64,000 bases of DNA from Steinernema hermaphroditum (taxonomy: Eukaryota > Nematoda > Chromadorea > Rhabditida > Steinernematidae): assembly GCA_030435675.1 (NCBI GenBank), contig CM059625.1:6386001-6450000 (forward strand), written 5' to 3'. Position 1 is the first letter of the stretch. Each line of letters begins with the position of its first letter. The notes under the pieces were generated by a model. The model searched no databases and had not been told where the DNA came from. It saw only the letters and a list, made by a program, of their open reading frames with translations. Position numbers and translations under genes: made by a program. Shown one piece after another: positions 31,939 to 44,800 of the stretch.

Positions 31939-33512
31939 GTTAAGGAAGGAGAGGATCAGAGCTACAATTGCGAAAGTTGCGACGCAATAACGGACTGCAA
32001 CTCTACCACCCATTGCATACGATTTTAGGTTGGATACCGTTCAATAGCCCACATTGAAAAACATAAAACTGATTAAAAAATCAAAGGTCCACCTTCGCCC
32101 TTTTGATATGTGAACAAATCTAGAACTTAATCGCCTTCGTAGGAGCAGGAATCATTTGATCGGCTTTTTTTTGTGGTAAAGCAAACCAAAAGTGACAATT
32201 ACAGGTAGAAGTATCAAAAATGGAGGGTGTTCATGGAATTCAACGAATAAACGCTGGTCAAACTGACTGAATCGTGACTAGCTCATAAATTTCGCCTCCT
32301 TCACCGGCCGATAAAAATGACAACATGGTATTTCTAAGACGCAAAAACACATTGTCACCTTTCTAATAACAGGGTACAGTATGCGCTGCTCTGTGATTTG
32401 TTCGATAAAATCTGCGGCGATGGATCTGCCCGATAAACGCGATCGGAAGTCGCCTCTTCCTTTTCGGCATCGCCTCCTCTCTCGACCCGCCGACACGTCC
32501 TCGATCACACTTCGGTGAAACACCCGACGTTACGCGATATGCAAATTACTGGCGGAACCAACTTTCCCACGCTTTCAACCTGCCGCCTACTTGCGCACTC
32601 CTTTACTCTTTTCCATCGCATTTGATGGCCTCCGCAGCGGATTAGCGATGCATGGTTAATCCATAGTGTCAGCAAAGGCCAAAAGTTTACTTTGACTGGA
32701 ATGCCGAGCGGCTTGTACGGTGAGTTATGAGTTCATTGGCGCGTGGCAGCGGTTTCCCATGCTGATAAGCGGTGCAATCACTTATGGGAAAGTCAAACAA
32801 ACAGGTGTGCTACCAGAGTTGATGCGAAGCGCGAGCGGAGCCGGCGGAGGCTCCGTGATTGGAGCGAAGAAGTGTCGAGCGGTGATAACGAGTTGAGGGT
32901 GTGAGTGATGCCGCAATCACGGCCCACTCAGCGTCCAAATGGCGCGCGCCGAAAAAGAACGACTCCGAGAGAACGGCTGATCGAAGTGCGAGTCGGTCGA
33001 ATGCGAAATGCGATCGGGGCTAAGCGTCTTATTACTTCAGAATCGGTGGAATGCCTTTGGCGGTACTCAGTCACAAAGGAACGCCGGCACAAATCCGAAA
33101 GGTGATAAGACAGCTTAGCGACGATCAACTAAGCCGGTCCAGAGTCTGAATGCAAAGTGGAAAACAGAGGGAACGCGAATAAAGGGCACGTTCTTTTGTA
33201 ATAACATTTATGCTTAGGTCTGTGGGATCACAAACAAGTATAGAAGTTTGCACTACATAAAACGACCCATAGGTTCGATTGGGCAAAGGCAGCTCGTGTA
33301 ACTCATTCACAAATCGGATATCATAGCAGAAGGCACAGTGAAGACGGAAAGTTGAGCATCAACGGAACACATTTTGTTGAATTCTAGAGTATATACAGTA
33401 TTATAGGAAAACCCGCAAGATGAATTTGTGCAGTTCTTGGCGCCCGCAACAACAATTTAACCTAATTCGCAACACGCGCAAAAGGGCAAAGGAAGGTGTT
33501 GGGTTACGGTAG
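31939..33512. other. Convergent intergenic region
   Basis: Lies between the 3' ends of the SLC7 gene and the minus-strand Hairy-like gene. No exon, RNA gene or repeat is convincing. Confidence 0.5.
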
Positions 33513-34399
33513 TCACGAGTACGGACGCCACATAGATTTTGAAGGGGAACTCGAAGCTGAGCAAGGATTGGACGGAGACGTCGAGCTGGGAGCTGTTGAA
33601 GCACAACGACAGTTACCCAAAACAGAGGTTGAGTCATCGGCGTTGACGACGTCGACTTCTTGCTCAGCATGGGAAACGTCTTGCTCATGGTTGTGAGGTG
33701 ACGCCTGTCGAGACGAATACGCACTGTCCTCCGAAAGCGAAGCTGGGCTAGTCATCTGAGACGATGACGATGTCGGAGTCAACAAGAACGCCTTCGGGTC
33801 GGGAACAGGAACGGGCATAGGCTTCATGGAGAATACTGGGGGAACTTGAGGGACATTCGACGGAGCGGGAAGAGTTGGTGGCGCGCACATGGCCTTCTGT
33901 TGCAGTGCCATGTAGAGGCCCTGATGGAACTGCTGAGCTTGAGGGCTGCTCATTGGACTCGGAACGGTGTGGCTCAGGTATTGTGTTACGGTATTCGCAC
34001 ACGCGTTGAAGCCTTCTTGGTAGTACATACGGTTTACAACGGGTGAGGCTAGAGAAGAAGGCCGTAATGCTGCATTGGATCTAAGGAGACTTACAAGGCT
34101 GACCACTAGCGGAGACTTGCTGCCAAAGCGCGCGGAGACTATGAACAGCCATTTCGAGAATGTCAGCCTTCTCGAACTTCGAACGGTCGTTGGGGTCGAT
34201 GTTCATGAGAAGCTCCTTCATTTCGAACAGGGACTTGTTCATGCGTTCGCGACGTCTCTTTTCCATTAAGGGTTTCTTGAGCTGAAATAGCGTTGCTCAG
34301 ATCTCAGGCTTCGGAGAGCTTTATTACCTTCCGCTCCATTGGGTACGGTGGAGGGCTGGGTGAGGAAAAGTGAGACTCGTATCCCATGACTTTGGGCAT
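33513..34399 (-). CDS. Hairy/Enhancer-of-split bHLH-Orange repressor
   Basis: Three exons (34399-34328, 34281-34095, 34048-33513) encode 264 residues. The basic region has the Hairy-type proline (KKPLMEKRRRERMNKSL), followed by a helix-loop-helix (KELLMNIDPNDRSKFEKADI). An Orange domain follows (MYYQEGFNACANTVTQYLSH). The middle is Pro/Ser-rich, and the protein ends MWRPYS, a variant of the Groucho-binding WRPW tetrapeptide with one extra residue. Such proteins repress neurogenic and patterning genes through class C and N-box sites. The closest C. elegans counterpart by function would be lin-22, but that protein lacks, as I recall, both Orange domain and WRPW. TTACAG ends 12 bases before the ATG (trans-splice candidate). 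Confidence 0.88.
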
Positions 34400-34644
34400 T
34401 GTATCGTATATCTGTAAGTAAGGGTACGAATGAGGAAATGCGCACTGAACAAAGGAGACGCGACAAAAGGTGACATATCTTGAGGACAACAAGGTTGCCT
34501 CCGGACAGTGCGAAGGGTGGCCATCGAGTGAGGGGGAACACCGGGGCGAGAAGTGATGCCAACGACGGCCAATTGACGGTTCCGATCAGAGTTTGCGGAA
34601 TGCGCCAAATGTAGGCGGGGCTTAGGGCGTGGCACGCTTATGGA

Positions 34645-34820
34645 CACGCGACTGTAATTAGACTGATAGTAGCAGCACGCGTGCGAGCGATCGCTCTTCG
34701 CTGACAGCGGCGACGTCGCCGCGCGACCGCGGCTGACTTAGCAGAGAAAGAACCAGCAGAAGAAGGGGATCGGCAGCCTGGGAAAGCGCGGACAGTGCAG
34801 CGTGGCGAGTTGCGCACGCG
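34645..34820. promoter_or_regulatory. Class C (CACGCG) sites upstream of the Hairy-like gene
   Basis: CACGCG occurs at 34645-34650, 34676-34681 (as CACGCGTG) and 34815-34820. This is the preferred site of Hairy-type repressors, so autorepression is possible. The sequence here is GC-rich, which raises the chance of random matches. A perfect 16-bp palindrome GCGGCGACGTCGCCGC lies at 34707-34722. Confidence 0.3.
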
Positions 34821-37800
34821 AGCGCGCGACACGCTTTGAAGTCGCCGGCGGGAACAGTGAGAAAAACGTCCGTTCACAGACCAATTATGCTTAATTGTCC
34901 GCTTGGTCGCGCCGTACCATATAATCCGGCGGATATGAGAGCGCGCGGCTCAAAAAGTGAGGGTGCCGATTACCTCGTTGCGCGACAAGTGTGCGATGAT
35001 GTGGGAACGTGGACACGACACAAGAAGTTCTCCGAAGGTGGCTCTTTGATTCACCCGGCACAATAGAGTTGAAGTGAAAACCCCTCAAAACCATTGAAGG
35101 GCGCGGCGCGACAATCAGCATATTACGGGTGCGACAGTAATCCACAAGTTTCTAAGTGTGAATTCGAGTAAATATCCGTTAAAGACGATGTTTGCAGATG
35201 TTTGCAAGGTGCTAACAAGTGTGCAAACAGGAAAGAGAACAATTGCAGCAACTGCAAATCCGTTGGCCAAATTTCAGCTAACTCTCGAACAATTGGCACC
35301 CATCGTTAATGCGTCGCTTCATTAGTCGCACTTAGTTAGCCATTAGCGAGAAGCGCTAAAAACCGTAATGCCTCTTTTTCCGGCTTCTCTGAGATGTTAC
35401 CATTACTACGCATCGACACTTCGTTCGGTAACATATCGTGCCAATAAATCTTATCGGCGTCCGACGTTTGGCTTCTGCTGCTGCCACCCACCGCGCGGCC
35501 CTCTTTGAAGTGAGCACGATGAGGGGCCGCCTGAGGACACCTGAGCCGTTCTGCTCGCAAGAAGTACACAATTGGATTTTAATGGCGATATGATAGATGG
35601 GTTTGGGAAAATGGGTTCTCCGCGTTCAACGCCTCGTTAGCGAAGTTTCCGGATGCTTTTCACCTTTTTGCCACTTAGCCACTACACGCCGCACCAGCTG
35701 GCTCTGTGTCTACCGTAGTTCTGCGCCCGTTCCTCCCTTCTTCGTCGTATTCGCAACTATTTGAAACGTGGGGTGGACGGCATTTGCGCAACTGTCAAAG
35801 GCACTCATCTTAAGTATACAACCGTGCGGACCATATTTCATGCTGGCAGAGGCGATCCGTAATTATTAACTGCACCCACTCAGCAGGCGGCACGATGCGC
35901 GAGCGGATAATGATGGGCAAAGAGAGTCTTTTTGCCGTTTTGATGACAGTAGCAAAAATGCGGCGAAGGAGGTTGCGCGGAACTCCTTATGATGTGCACA
36001 CGCCCGTTGACGGCTGTTTCCCAGTGTAAAAAGTAAGATGCAATCCACTCCTTGCACATGAACGGATTTGCATAACAGAAAGGAAGACGAAACGGTACGG
36101 TAGAAGTTTGCCGGTAGCGGAAGAGGACGCACTTCTCGCCACAATGACCGAGAAGAGGGCGAACGGAAGTTGAGCGGATTATACAACGGGTACTGTATGT
36201 GCGACTTTCTGGGATAATGGTAGGGCTTTTGCGCAATTGGAACTGCGGGAGTGGCTGAGAGCCAGCACGAACTCGGATGTTTTGTAACAAACTAATAATT
36301 ACATATTCGCTGCGCCGAGGAGTTGATTGCGAGGCGATAATCGAGATGTTCGCTCTAAAGGATTAACCTTTCACTCGATGTTTCTCGTGAGCGATGTCTG
36401 TTTACGCGGTCATCGCTACCGTAACCCCGAACGGGGAAGACGTTGTTTTACAATTCTGCCATTGATGGAATTGTGACACCTTGATGGTCATGGGAACGCA
36501 CTATGGCACGCACCGTATGCAAATGAGGAGGCGCCGAGTGCGCCAAGGGGGTGAGTTCACCGGATGCGCGAGCGCAACCTTTTTTGTTGGTTTGTTGCAT
36601 TTGCGGGCGCGGGACAGGCATGCGTCTTTCAGTCGGCACTTCCGATCGTGGGAAAATGTGCCGATGCGCCTTTCGGTGCGAAACGTCTCAGCCGTCTGTT
36701 CTTCGGCGAAATTGGTTCCCTCGAGGGGTTGACGGGTAAACAGTCGACAGAAGAGAGCTTTGCTCCGAACGGGATGAGTACTAAACCGCATTTGGTGCGA
36801 TGCTTATCTCGCCAGAACACGGTCGCGCAAGGCCGTAAAACGGTAGTCGAAAACGCAACATTTACGACGTTATGGGAAGACGCTGAGAACGTGGCGCGAA
36901 CGCTTTGATAGTGATCGCGAGCGCGAGTTGATAATTATCATGCCTCAGGGATCTGAAATGGCAACATTTAAGTCGGTGCTGGGAAGTAGGAACGCAGGGC
37001 GACAAGGTTCAGAACGCATGTTTATTTGCGTAAACAATTAGCGCGGAATGCGGGAACCTAATTAGGCGATTAGCGCTGATCGACGGACACCATCCATAAA
37101 GTGGTCCGATATTCATCGGAGAGCACCGAAGGCTAAATGAGAACAGCTTCCGAAACGTCTAATAAATTTTACGATCGAAAAACCATTAGATCGTCAAAGA
37201 AAAAAATGCCTTCTCGGTAAATGTTGCCTTCTCAAGGACACGACAAGCAAGAGGAGTTTGAACCACTAGAAGCGAGCTTTTAGACATGCTTATGACAAAA
37301 TTGTTCTAGTACCTTAGAATCGTGGGGAAACAGCCAATCATTCAACGCCGAACGCCTATTCGCCCCTTTCTCGTGCGCCAAGGTCGACGCTAATGCGCAT
37401 ATTATATTTATTGCCGTCGGAACACCTCTCATCTGGACACCGTATCGGCTGGGAAGATCTCGAAGACACCGGCGACAGAACGCATCCCAGCCAGGTCGTT
37501 TCGGAGACTCCTTCTTGATAGCTGTCAGCAGAGGAGTAAGCTGCCGTCGGACAACAGGTCCCTCTGGCGCGAATAAGCGCGACGTGATTTATGCGATCTC
37601 CTTAAACACGTTCTAGACCATTCCTTAAGTCAACACTGCTGAGTCAAAAAAACATCGATGACGGGCGGCGGCCCTTCAGAAATCGTTTCACAGCTTCTTC
37701 CCACAATAAAAATACAAAATGTATTAGTGAGTGCGCCAAACGCTTGGCATCGGAGGTTACTCTTAGAATGACGCTTGAAAATCAACCATAAGATGAATAT

Positions 37801-40645
37801 TACTTTTACTTAGCTTCGCCGATACATTCGGTAGTTCTGGTTACCATTGCGTTTTAATTTGAAATGTGGTTGAAATAGAAAGTGGACTAATGAATTGAAA
37901 CAGAATATGCATTAATGATAAGAACTATCTATGAAAAACAAAGATTCTTCGGAGAATACAGCTTCAAAACTTGCTTTGGTACATAAATGGTTGGGTGCAA
38001 GAATATTGTCGTGTTTTTGGTGGTCATTTTGCAGAGCTTGGTTTTTTAAACTGCCTCTTTCTCTTTAAGAAAACGCAACATCGAAGATGCGCGATCGACA
38101 CTTTTTCTCGTAATGACTTCTAAATTTAATGGTCTATTACGCGTCGATGATTGAATGGGCCGTTTAATTAGACGAAGTAAAATGCGCGATGAGCAAATTG
38201 TTGCGATCTGGCCTCGCGCACGCTCGTATCAGCGTGCGCACAGGAACTGGTTCCACGTCTCTGCTCAACCTTCTAGAGCTTCGTCATCGGCTCGATACAG
38301 TATATCTCGTCCGGCTTCTGATCACACGCCCCCGAAGTCGTAAACCCATTTAAGGTCGATCGCCGGCACGCACGGCGGCGAAGACAAAGAGTTGCGTAAG
38401 ATTAGCGTCGATCTCAAGCGCCTGAGGCAATTAAACCTCAATTGGAAACAAGTCGCCATTCGATAGAAATGTTGCATTTTGGTGCACTTTTTGTGGAAGG
38501 GTTAACACGATCCATTTATGTCGAGTCTTTACGATCGCCCCCGCTCGTTCCGTTTTTGCTGTGTCGTCGTTGATGACAAAATAATGGATTAGGTACCGTA
38601 TACGTGGCCGCGTCGCATCGGGCGACCTTCTTTGAAGTGCGCCGTCTTGTGACAGCCGCCATAATTCTTGGTGACAGTGCTATGATTGCTGTCGTTAATC
38701 ACTCGGGGCGAATGTTGCCATTTGAAGGCGCGCGTTCCGCCGACCTCTGCGCCGCCACCGGCCATCGAAAGCGTTGCGCTATCTCCAGCGTTTATCGGAA
38801 CGTTGTTTTGACAGTCCTACAGCTTGATGTAAAACACTCTAAGTTCTCGGTGCCCTTCGTCTGCACTTGTAATTGTAAAAGTATTTCCGGTGTATTAGCA
38901 TATGCAGACGATTGGTGGATCAGATTGGAAAAGTGCACATTTTGTTTCGTCCTATTGTGGAGACGACCTGATTAGATAAAACGAGAGAACGAGCCTGGCG
39001 CCAAGTTCGTTCCCGGCTGTCGATGAGTCAAAGGGTAAAGGTTCCTGTGGAAGTTCGAAGCTAGAGGGCCGATTTAGAGGGAATGCCATCTCGACCACAG
39101 CTCAACTGGTTATCGAGGGAATGCTGCGTTGTGCCCGGTCACAAACAGTTCTTTTGACAACAGAATCGCCAACTTGGCGGCGATTAGAATGTTGAAAATA
39201 AAGGGGCTAGACTTTTGCGCTCCAGGAAATGCGGCCTCGACACGTGGTAGTGAAACCAGTGACGTATTCGCTCTGCGAGTTCCTATTACTTTAATTCGAC
39301 GTTTCGGGTTTGGCTCTTTACAGAATGACACAAAAAAAGACAATTCCGAGGCTATTGACTTCAAAACAGAGTTCGACCAGTCTCAATTGATATGTTTCTT
39401 TTGCCTTGTTCTCTTCTGTAATGCGAGTTGTATTGTGAGCAGAAAGACTTTTACTACTAAATGGGCTTTCCGGAATGAAATAATCTTAAGACCGAACAAA
39501 GGACCGAGTGTGATTCAAACGAAAGTTAACAAACAGTTATGAAACATGCCAGACTTCCATAGGCTGTCTCACTTCGACCGCTTTATGAACGATAGGTGAA
39601 ATCAGAAATCAGGACAGAGTAGGCGTCAATGCAGATGCAGAGACACGTTCGTTCTTCTTTATTTTGATTATTGCGTTTGATTAGGAAGAATAGTGATCAG
39701 CAGACTAGTGTGCTATGTATATGCTATGGCAGTGTCTTGAACTACATCCAGACCGTAGTAACAGCATACTGTAGTGCATTATGTCCGGGACCTAGCTACC
39801 AAGAGAATCATTGAAGTGTATCTGTCGGAGATCAATTTTCTGAAATCTACGAAAGCAAGATTCGTCGTATCTGAAAGCTGCCTACTCCGCTCGGTTTCAA
39901 TTACGTAAAACACGCACATCTCTCAGCTGAAAGTGGGGAGCCGTTGTGTAGGTCAGCAGTCGTGCTTTCTGTGAATCCTCTATTTTCGCAAAGTAATAGA
40001 AATGAGCGCATGTCCTCACTGTTTGTTACAGCACTTAATCACGATGGAGTTAACAGGACTTGGTGAGGATCGGACATCTTTTTCAGATGTGCTTATGTTG
40101 CAATATATGACGAATACAGCGATAGGTACGTTCAACAGGTTAGACCTATTGGTGCACTTCGAAATCTCGAGGTACAAGGTAAGAAACGCCAAACCATAAC
40201 AGCTCTCCAAAATCAGGGTGAATGAGATGGACGAGCCGTCAATCGTAGTACGGGGTTAAAACTGCACAGTATTCAACAACGCACCGATCAATTTCACACA
40301 CGGAATAAACATTTCCCAAATAGACCTTGTGAGCCGTTTGCAACTTAACACCTTTATAGAACGGACTATCTTTACATGAAAACACTACGATCATTAAGGT
40401 TCTGCATTTCATTTATTGACAGAAACAATTTTATCACCTTCACTGAGCTCCATTCCTGTCACATCCAACATTTTTATACACCGTGTCTTTCATGGGAACA
40501 TACGTACCCTGAAACGAATAACCTTCCTATATGCGAAGCGAGGACATCAATCTGCTGGTACTCAAGTCGATCGAGGAGACAGTTACGGTAACCCACAATA
40601 ACTAAACGTGTTGATTAACATGAAGACCAGCTGTTTTGTCTTTGC

Positions 40646-40953
40646 TCCAGAAGCGACAGGTTGCGGTCTCGGTTTATGAGCACGCTAATTCCTCGCGTTT
40701 AGCATTGACCACAAAGAAACTATCTGGTTCATGGTATTCGTAATTTCAGTCTTTAACGCATTCTGAGAAGTGTTGCTAGAGGACAATTTACATATGGTAG
40801 CTTGTGTTTTGTTCGATGTCAAGTTATGTAATGAATGTTTTCTTCGGCTATTTGTGGATTTTCCGACGTTTCAGACTAGACTCATTCAACTGTCTTACTG
40901 TCTCTTTTCCGGAAGCGGCAGGTTGCGGTCCGGGTTTATGAGCACATTGATCC
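40646..40953 (+). repeat. Diverged local direct repeat
   Basis: About 44 bp at 40646-40690 and 40908-40953 match with few differences (shared core CAGGTTGCGGTC and GGTTTATGAGCAC), about 262 bp apart. It looks like an old tandem duplication. Confidence 0.55.
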
Positions 40954-41837
40954 TTGTCATTCAACACTGCTCTGGGACGCGTGTTTCGCATGGTAATCTC
41001 ATTGGTACCCTGAACTCGATCCTGCATTCGTTTGCCGTTCTAGTTCTACACAAAAATCTCGACATCTGAATACAAGATGGATTGGAAACAGTATTATGAC
41101 TCTCATTAAAAAGTTCTCCCCGCTATTATTTAATTGCCGATGTGCATTTGGCTGACAGCAGAAAATAAGGAAGCCAAGAAGGCTGAGTTTCAGAGGGTTG
41201 TTTTACTTCGTACCAGACTTGTTTAAGTCCCGAAAGTTCGAGTACCCCATCCGACCAGACCCAAAAATCCAAACTTGACAACTAAGCTGATTTATGAGTG
41301 AGGTGATGCTCCACTAAAGTTCCGATCATGGTGTAATCGTCGGATTTATATCAGTGGTCTTACAACGAAAGAACTTCCGGTGCTGGCAGACCTCCCAGAT
41401 TCCTTGATACGTCACAGACAAAAGCCGTACAATCACTTCCGGGATGATATTATGTTTCGGTGTTCCATGCCTCTGCAAATAAACCATTTTTATCGCTTAT
41501 TCCCATAAATCACTGATTCTGTAATCTCTGTGTGGTGAAGCGTGATCCGTTCTTTGACCTAGCTTCCCTACTGCACTTTCACCAGCGAATGTCTTTTCGG
41601 TCAATGTACCGAAACTGTCGCCTGTTTCAGTCGTTATCTTATCACTCGTTCTAGCATCGCCTCGAGTTATTTTTTGCTCCCCCGCCACAACTTCTCTCCA
41701 TGGCGACTTCTTTTATTCGTTGATCTGACTATAATACTTAGTTCCTCTTTCGCGTTTCTCTGCACATTATTCGAGAAAGAAAATTGTTACATTGTTGTAA
41801 AACCTAATTTTCGACATTATTCAGAAACAACGGCTCT

Positions 41838-44800
41838 ATGCACGCCGTTGTGGCTTTGTGCCACTTCTGCGAAAGCCATGGTCCTCGAATTGTGTACGTT
41901 TGCCAGCCCATCTCAAAGATTAGTCAAGTCATCGCCAACGATGACGGTGCACGATCACCAAAGACTTCGACGAACCGGCGACAGGCTAACACGAATGCTA
42001 AGAAACCGACGATCTCGACGATGACTAAAGAGTACAGAGGATGCTTAGCAGACGACAGCGTTCGCTGTTCCGCATGCTCTTCATTCGGCCGAGGACCTGG
42101 CCTTATTACTAACGACTACCAGGCCGATATGAGTTACGTATCCACGCAGGTCGATCCTAACAGAAGTGCATTAATGACAACCAACGCTGTTTAGTCTGCT
42201 GTGGACGATGGGGCCGACATGTTGATCCAACAAGCCTGTTGGAGGAGTTTGACGTGCGAAATCGCTTCGGTTTCGCGAACAGAAAGTAAGTCCGCCAGTT
42301 ATTCTAAGACTTTACGAGATCATTTCAGATCCGAGGAAAGAGGGAAAACCTATCTTGGAGATTGAGCGCAGCGGAACCGTATTTTTTGGTGACGCAGAAA
42401 ACGGTTATACCATATCATATGTGTTCAGGTATGTCTTAAAATGCTTTGCAACAATGTCAAAGAAACATGCATGCAATAGAAATTCAAGTGAACTTTTTAC
42501 TTACATCAGTGAATGAAAATTCGATAGTTGAGCAGCATGAGATATAGTCAGATGGTCCGCGAAGTGCAAGCGATGATAAGAAAAACCGCAAATTAAATAA
42601 TGGTTTTTATAGACACGAACGCAAGCGGCAATATTGTGTCATAATTGTAACCTGATTTAGGCTACCCGACGCAAGAGCTCGAGGGTTCGCACGACTGTAC
42701 TCTTTGATCGTCGTTTGCCTGGACAAACTTCTACTCCTCACGTATTACGACTTCTTCGTGAACGGTTTCAGCGCAATCAGCGACTCTCTCGTGGTGAGAC
42801 AGTGCGGCACACCGCTCCTTTTAAACGCCGCTCTAGGAGCAATCACAGCAAATATTTTTGCGCGAGCAAAAAGCCGAGGAGGAGGACGCGCTTCGACTGG
42901 CCACCGCCCAGCGTGCCTCGATGCTGCCCCAGGGTTTTCTCAGGCACCGCAACGGAGTGACTGTTGACACGTCGCGTAGTCTTGGCGTTATCACCGGCAA
43001 TCATGACGTTTTCAATAGCTTGCACAGGTAAGCAGATTATTTATTTCGCTGTTTGTCGCCGGAAAACAATCCAAACATGTTTTGAAGAGTTGTGCATTTT
43101 ACGACTTTCACACGATCGCGTTTCGTTCTAGAACGTATGGGACCAGCGAGAGACCGTAAATGCCGTTTGTATTTCCTCGTCTTCGTGTGCTTTGGCTGGA
43201 ACCTCCCCTTCTTTCATCATTGGCCTCCCTCTTTTTTTCTTGTGTGTGCTTTAGTGGTTAAGGAGCGCTCTTTTCTTTAATTGCAAATTCATTTTTCGCA
43301 CAAAACATCTTTGCAAGAAACCACTCACCGCTTGATCGGCCTGTGATTCCTGGAGCGGTCTGAAACATATACATTGTGCAGCCAAGATCTATGCAGAAGA
43401 CAACGTGCATACTGGTAGAATGGCTCTCAAGATTTATATGATCTAGATCTAGAAATGCGCGATGTTTTCCATATTGCTTTCGCCTGATAGTGAGACGCTG
43501 GTCTAATTTCGAGTCAAAAGGAAATGAACCGCACAAAGTAATTACTTACTGATTATGCTGGCTATTAAAGTTTGCTTGGCTTTTAATCCGTAGGTGCGTT
43601 GTTCGATCTTATAGCAAAATCGTGAATTTTCGGTTTCCACTGTAAAGTGGAAAACTCCCTTTAAACGTAGTGGATTGCGGTTTCTGTCCAGTCATAAAGA
43701 GACTGAATGGTGAGCAGCTGATTCAGCGTTCTGTGAGAAAAAATTAAATAGAGAAATGCGTGTAACTCACCTTTCTCCCATCTAGCGAAAATCGATGCAG
43801 CCGTCGTGAATGCTGACAGCCTCGACGATTCGGGCGAGGATCGCGGCGACCGTGCGCCTTGAGTTCCACAAACGTTAATTCACCGTAATGAGTGCACGGC
43901 GTTTTCCCGTCTTTTCTTCTTCTTCTCTCAAGGTGATGAATACCTCCGTCTCGCCATTGGTGGACGCGTCGATTTCTTTTTATTCCGACAAATAAGGGCT
44001 TGCCGACACATCTTGTGCCTCCCTCAGAACATTTGCGACTTTGACAAAATTATTCGGGGTTGCAAACCCTTCCGTCTTTGCTCGGACGACAATGGCTCTG
44101 TTTGGATGCCCTTGTCGTCGCGAAACGTCAACACCTTAAACCCTTCTCTGCGCCTATCACCGCCGATTTCGTTTGTCTGAGTATGGCAGCCGAAACGATC
44201 GGAAGAGGATGTGGCGAACGACGGTCACCACTCGCTGCCATTGATCGTCTTCAGGTCGTGAGCAGCGGGCGGTCCTGGCGCAGCAGGTGTTTGTTGGTTT
44301 TGTTTCTTGCCTGTTTTTGTTTGGGGTTGCCACAGAAGTCCTGATCACTGTCTTATGCACGCGAGAGAGGTGCACAGGCCGTTTGCTTTGGTCGCTTCCG
44401 CCGCTGACTACGGCATCGACTCTGATGTGCACTCCTCCTTTCACTGTTATGGTGGAAAGTGGATATTTGAGGGAGTGAAGAACCTCATTAGGGATCCGCG
44501 TGATTCACTCGCCGTTTCCTCTAGCGTTTGGGCTGCTAGGCGCCCGTCGCTAGGATGAACTCGCCTTGCCTTTACGAGCACCATCCATGTGTGCGTGCTG
44601 TATGAGGTGAAATTTTGATGGCGATAACAATGTGACAGTTGATTTGAGAAGTACTTCTGTTCTCACATAAAGCTAATTAGGAGTCTTTATGGTTCACTAC
44701 TTCCTCGTTCCATATTCGCGTCTCAGCAGTCTTCCCTCGCCTCCCCTTAATGAATCTTATAGGGATTCGCAAAGTTCCACTTCTTCCTTGCTTGCGTAGA

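Larger units (their letters stand above)
34400..41837. other. 7.4-kb gene-poor region
   Basis: Between the divergent Hairy-like and folliculin genes. I found no exon series with conserved phase and no RNA gene. Long open frames at 36564-36908 and 39129-39542 have no splice logic or known motifs. Such a region beside a developmental bHLH gene is a natural place for distal enhancers; that is inference. Confidence 0.5.

Noticed and set aside
36501..36908. Overlapping open frames on both strands in a GC-rich block
   Set aside because: GC-rich sequence lowers stop frequency; frames on both strands are equally long and none has recognisable motifs.
39129..39542. 137-codon plus-strand open frame
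   Set aside because: No matching splice sites, no domain pattern and composition like the surrounding non-coding DNA.
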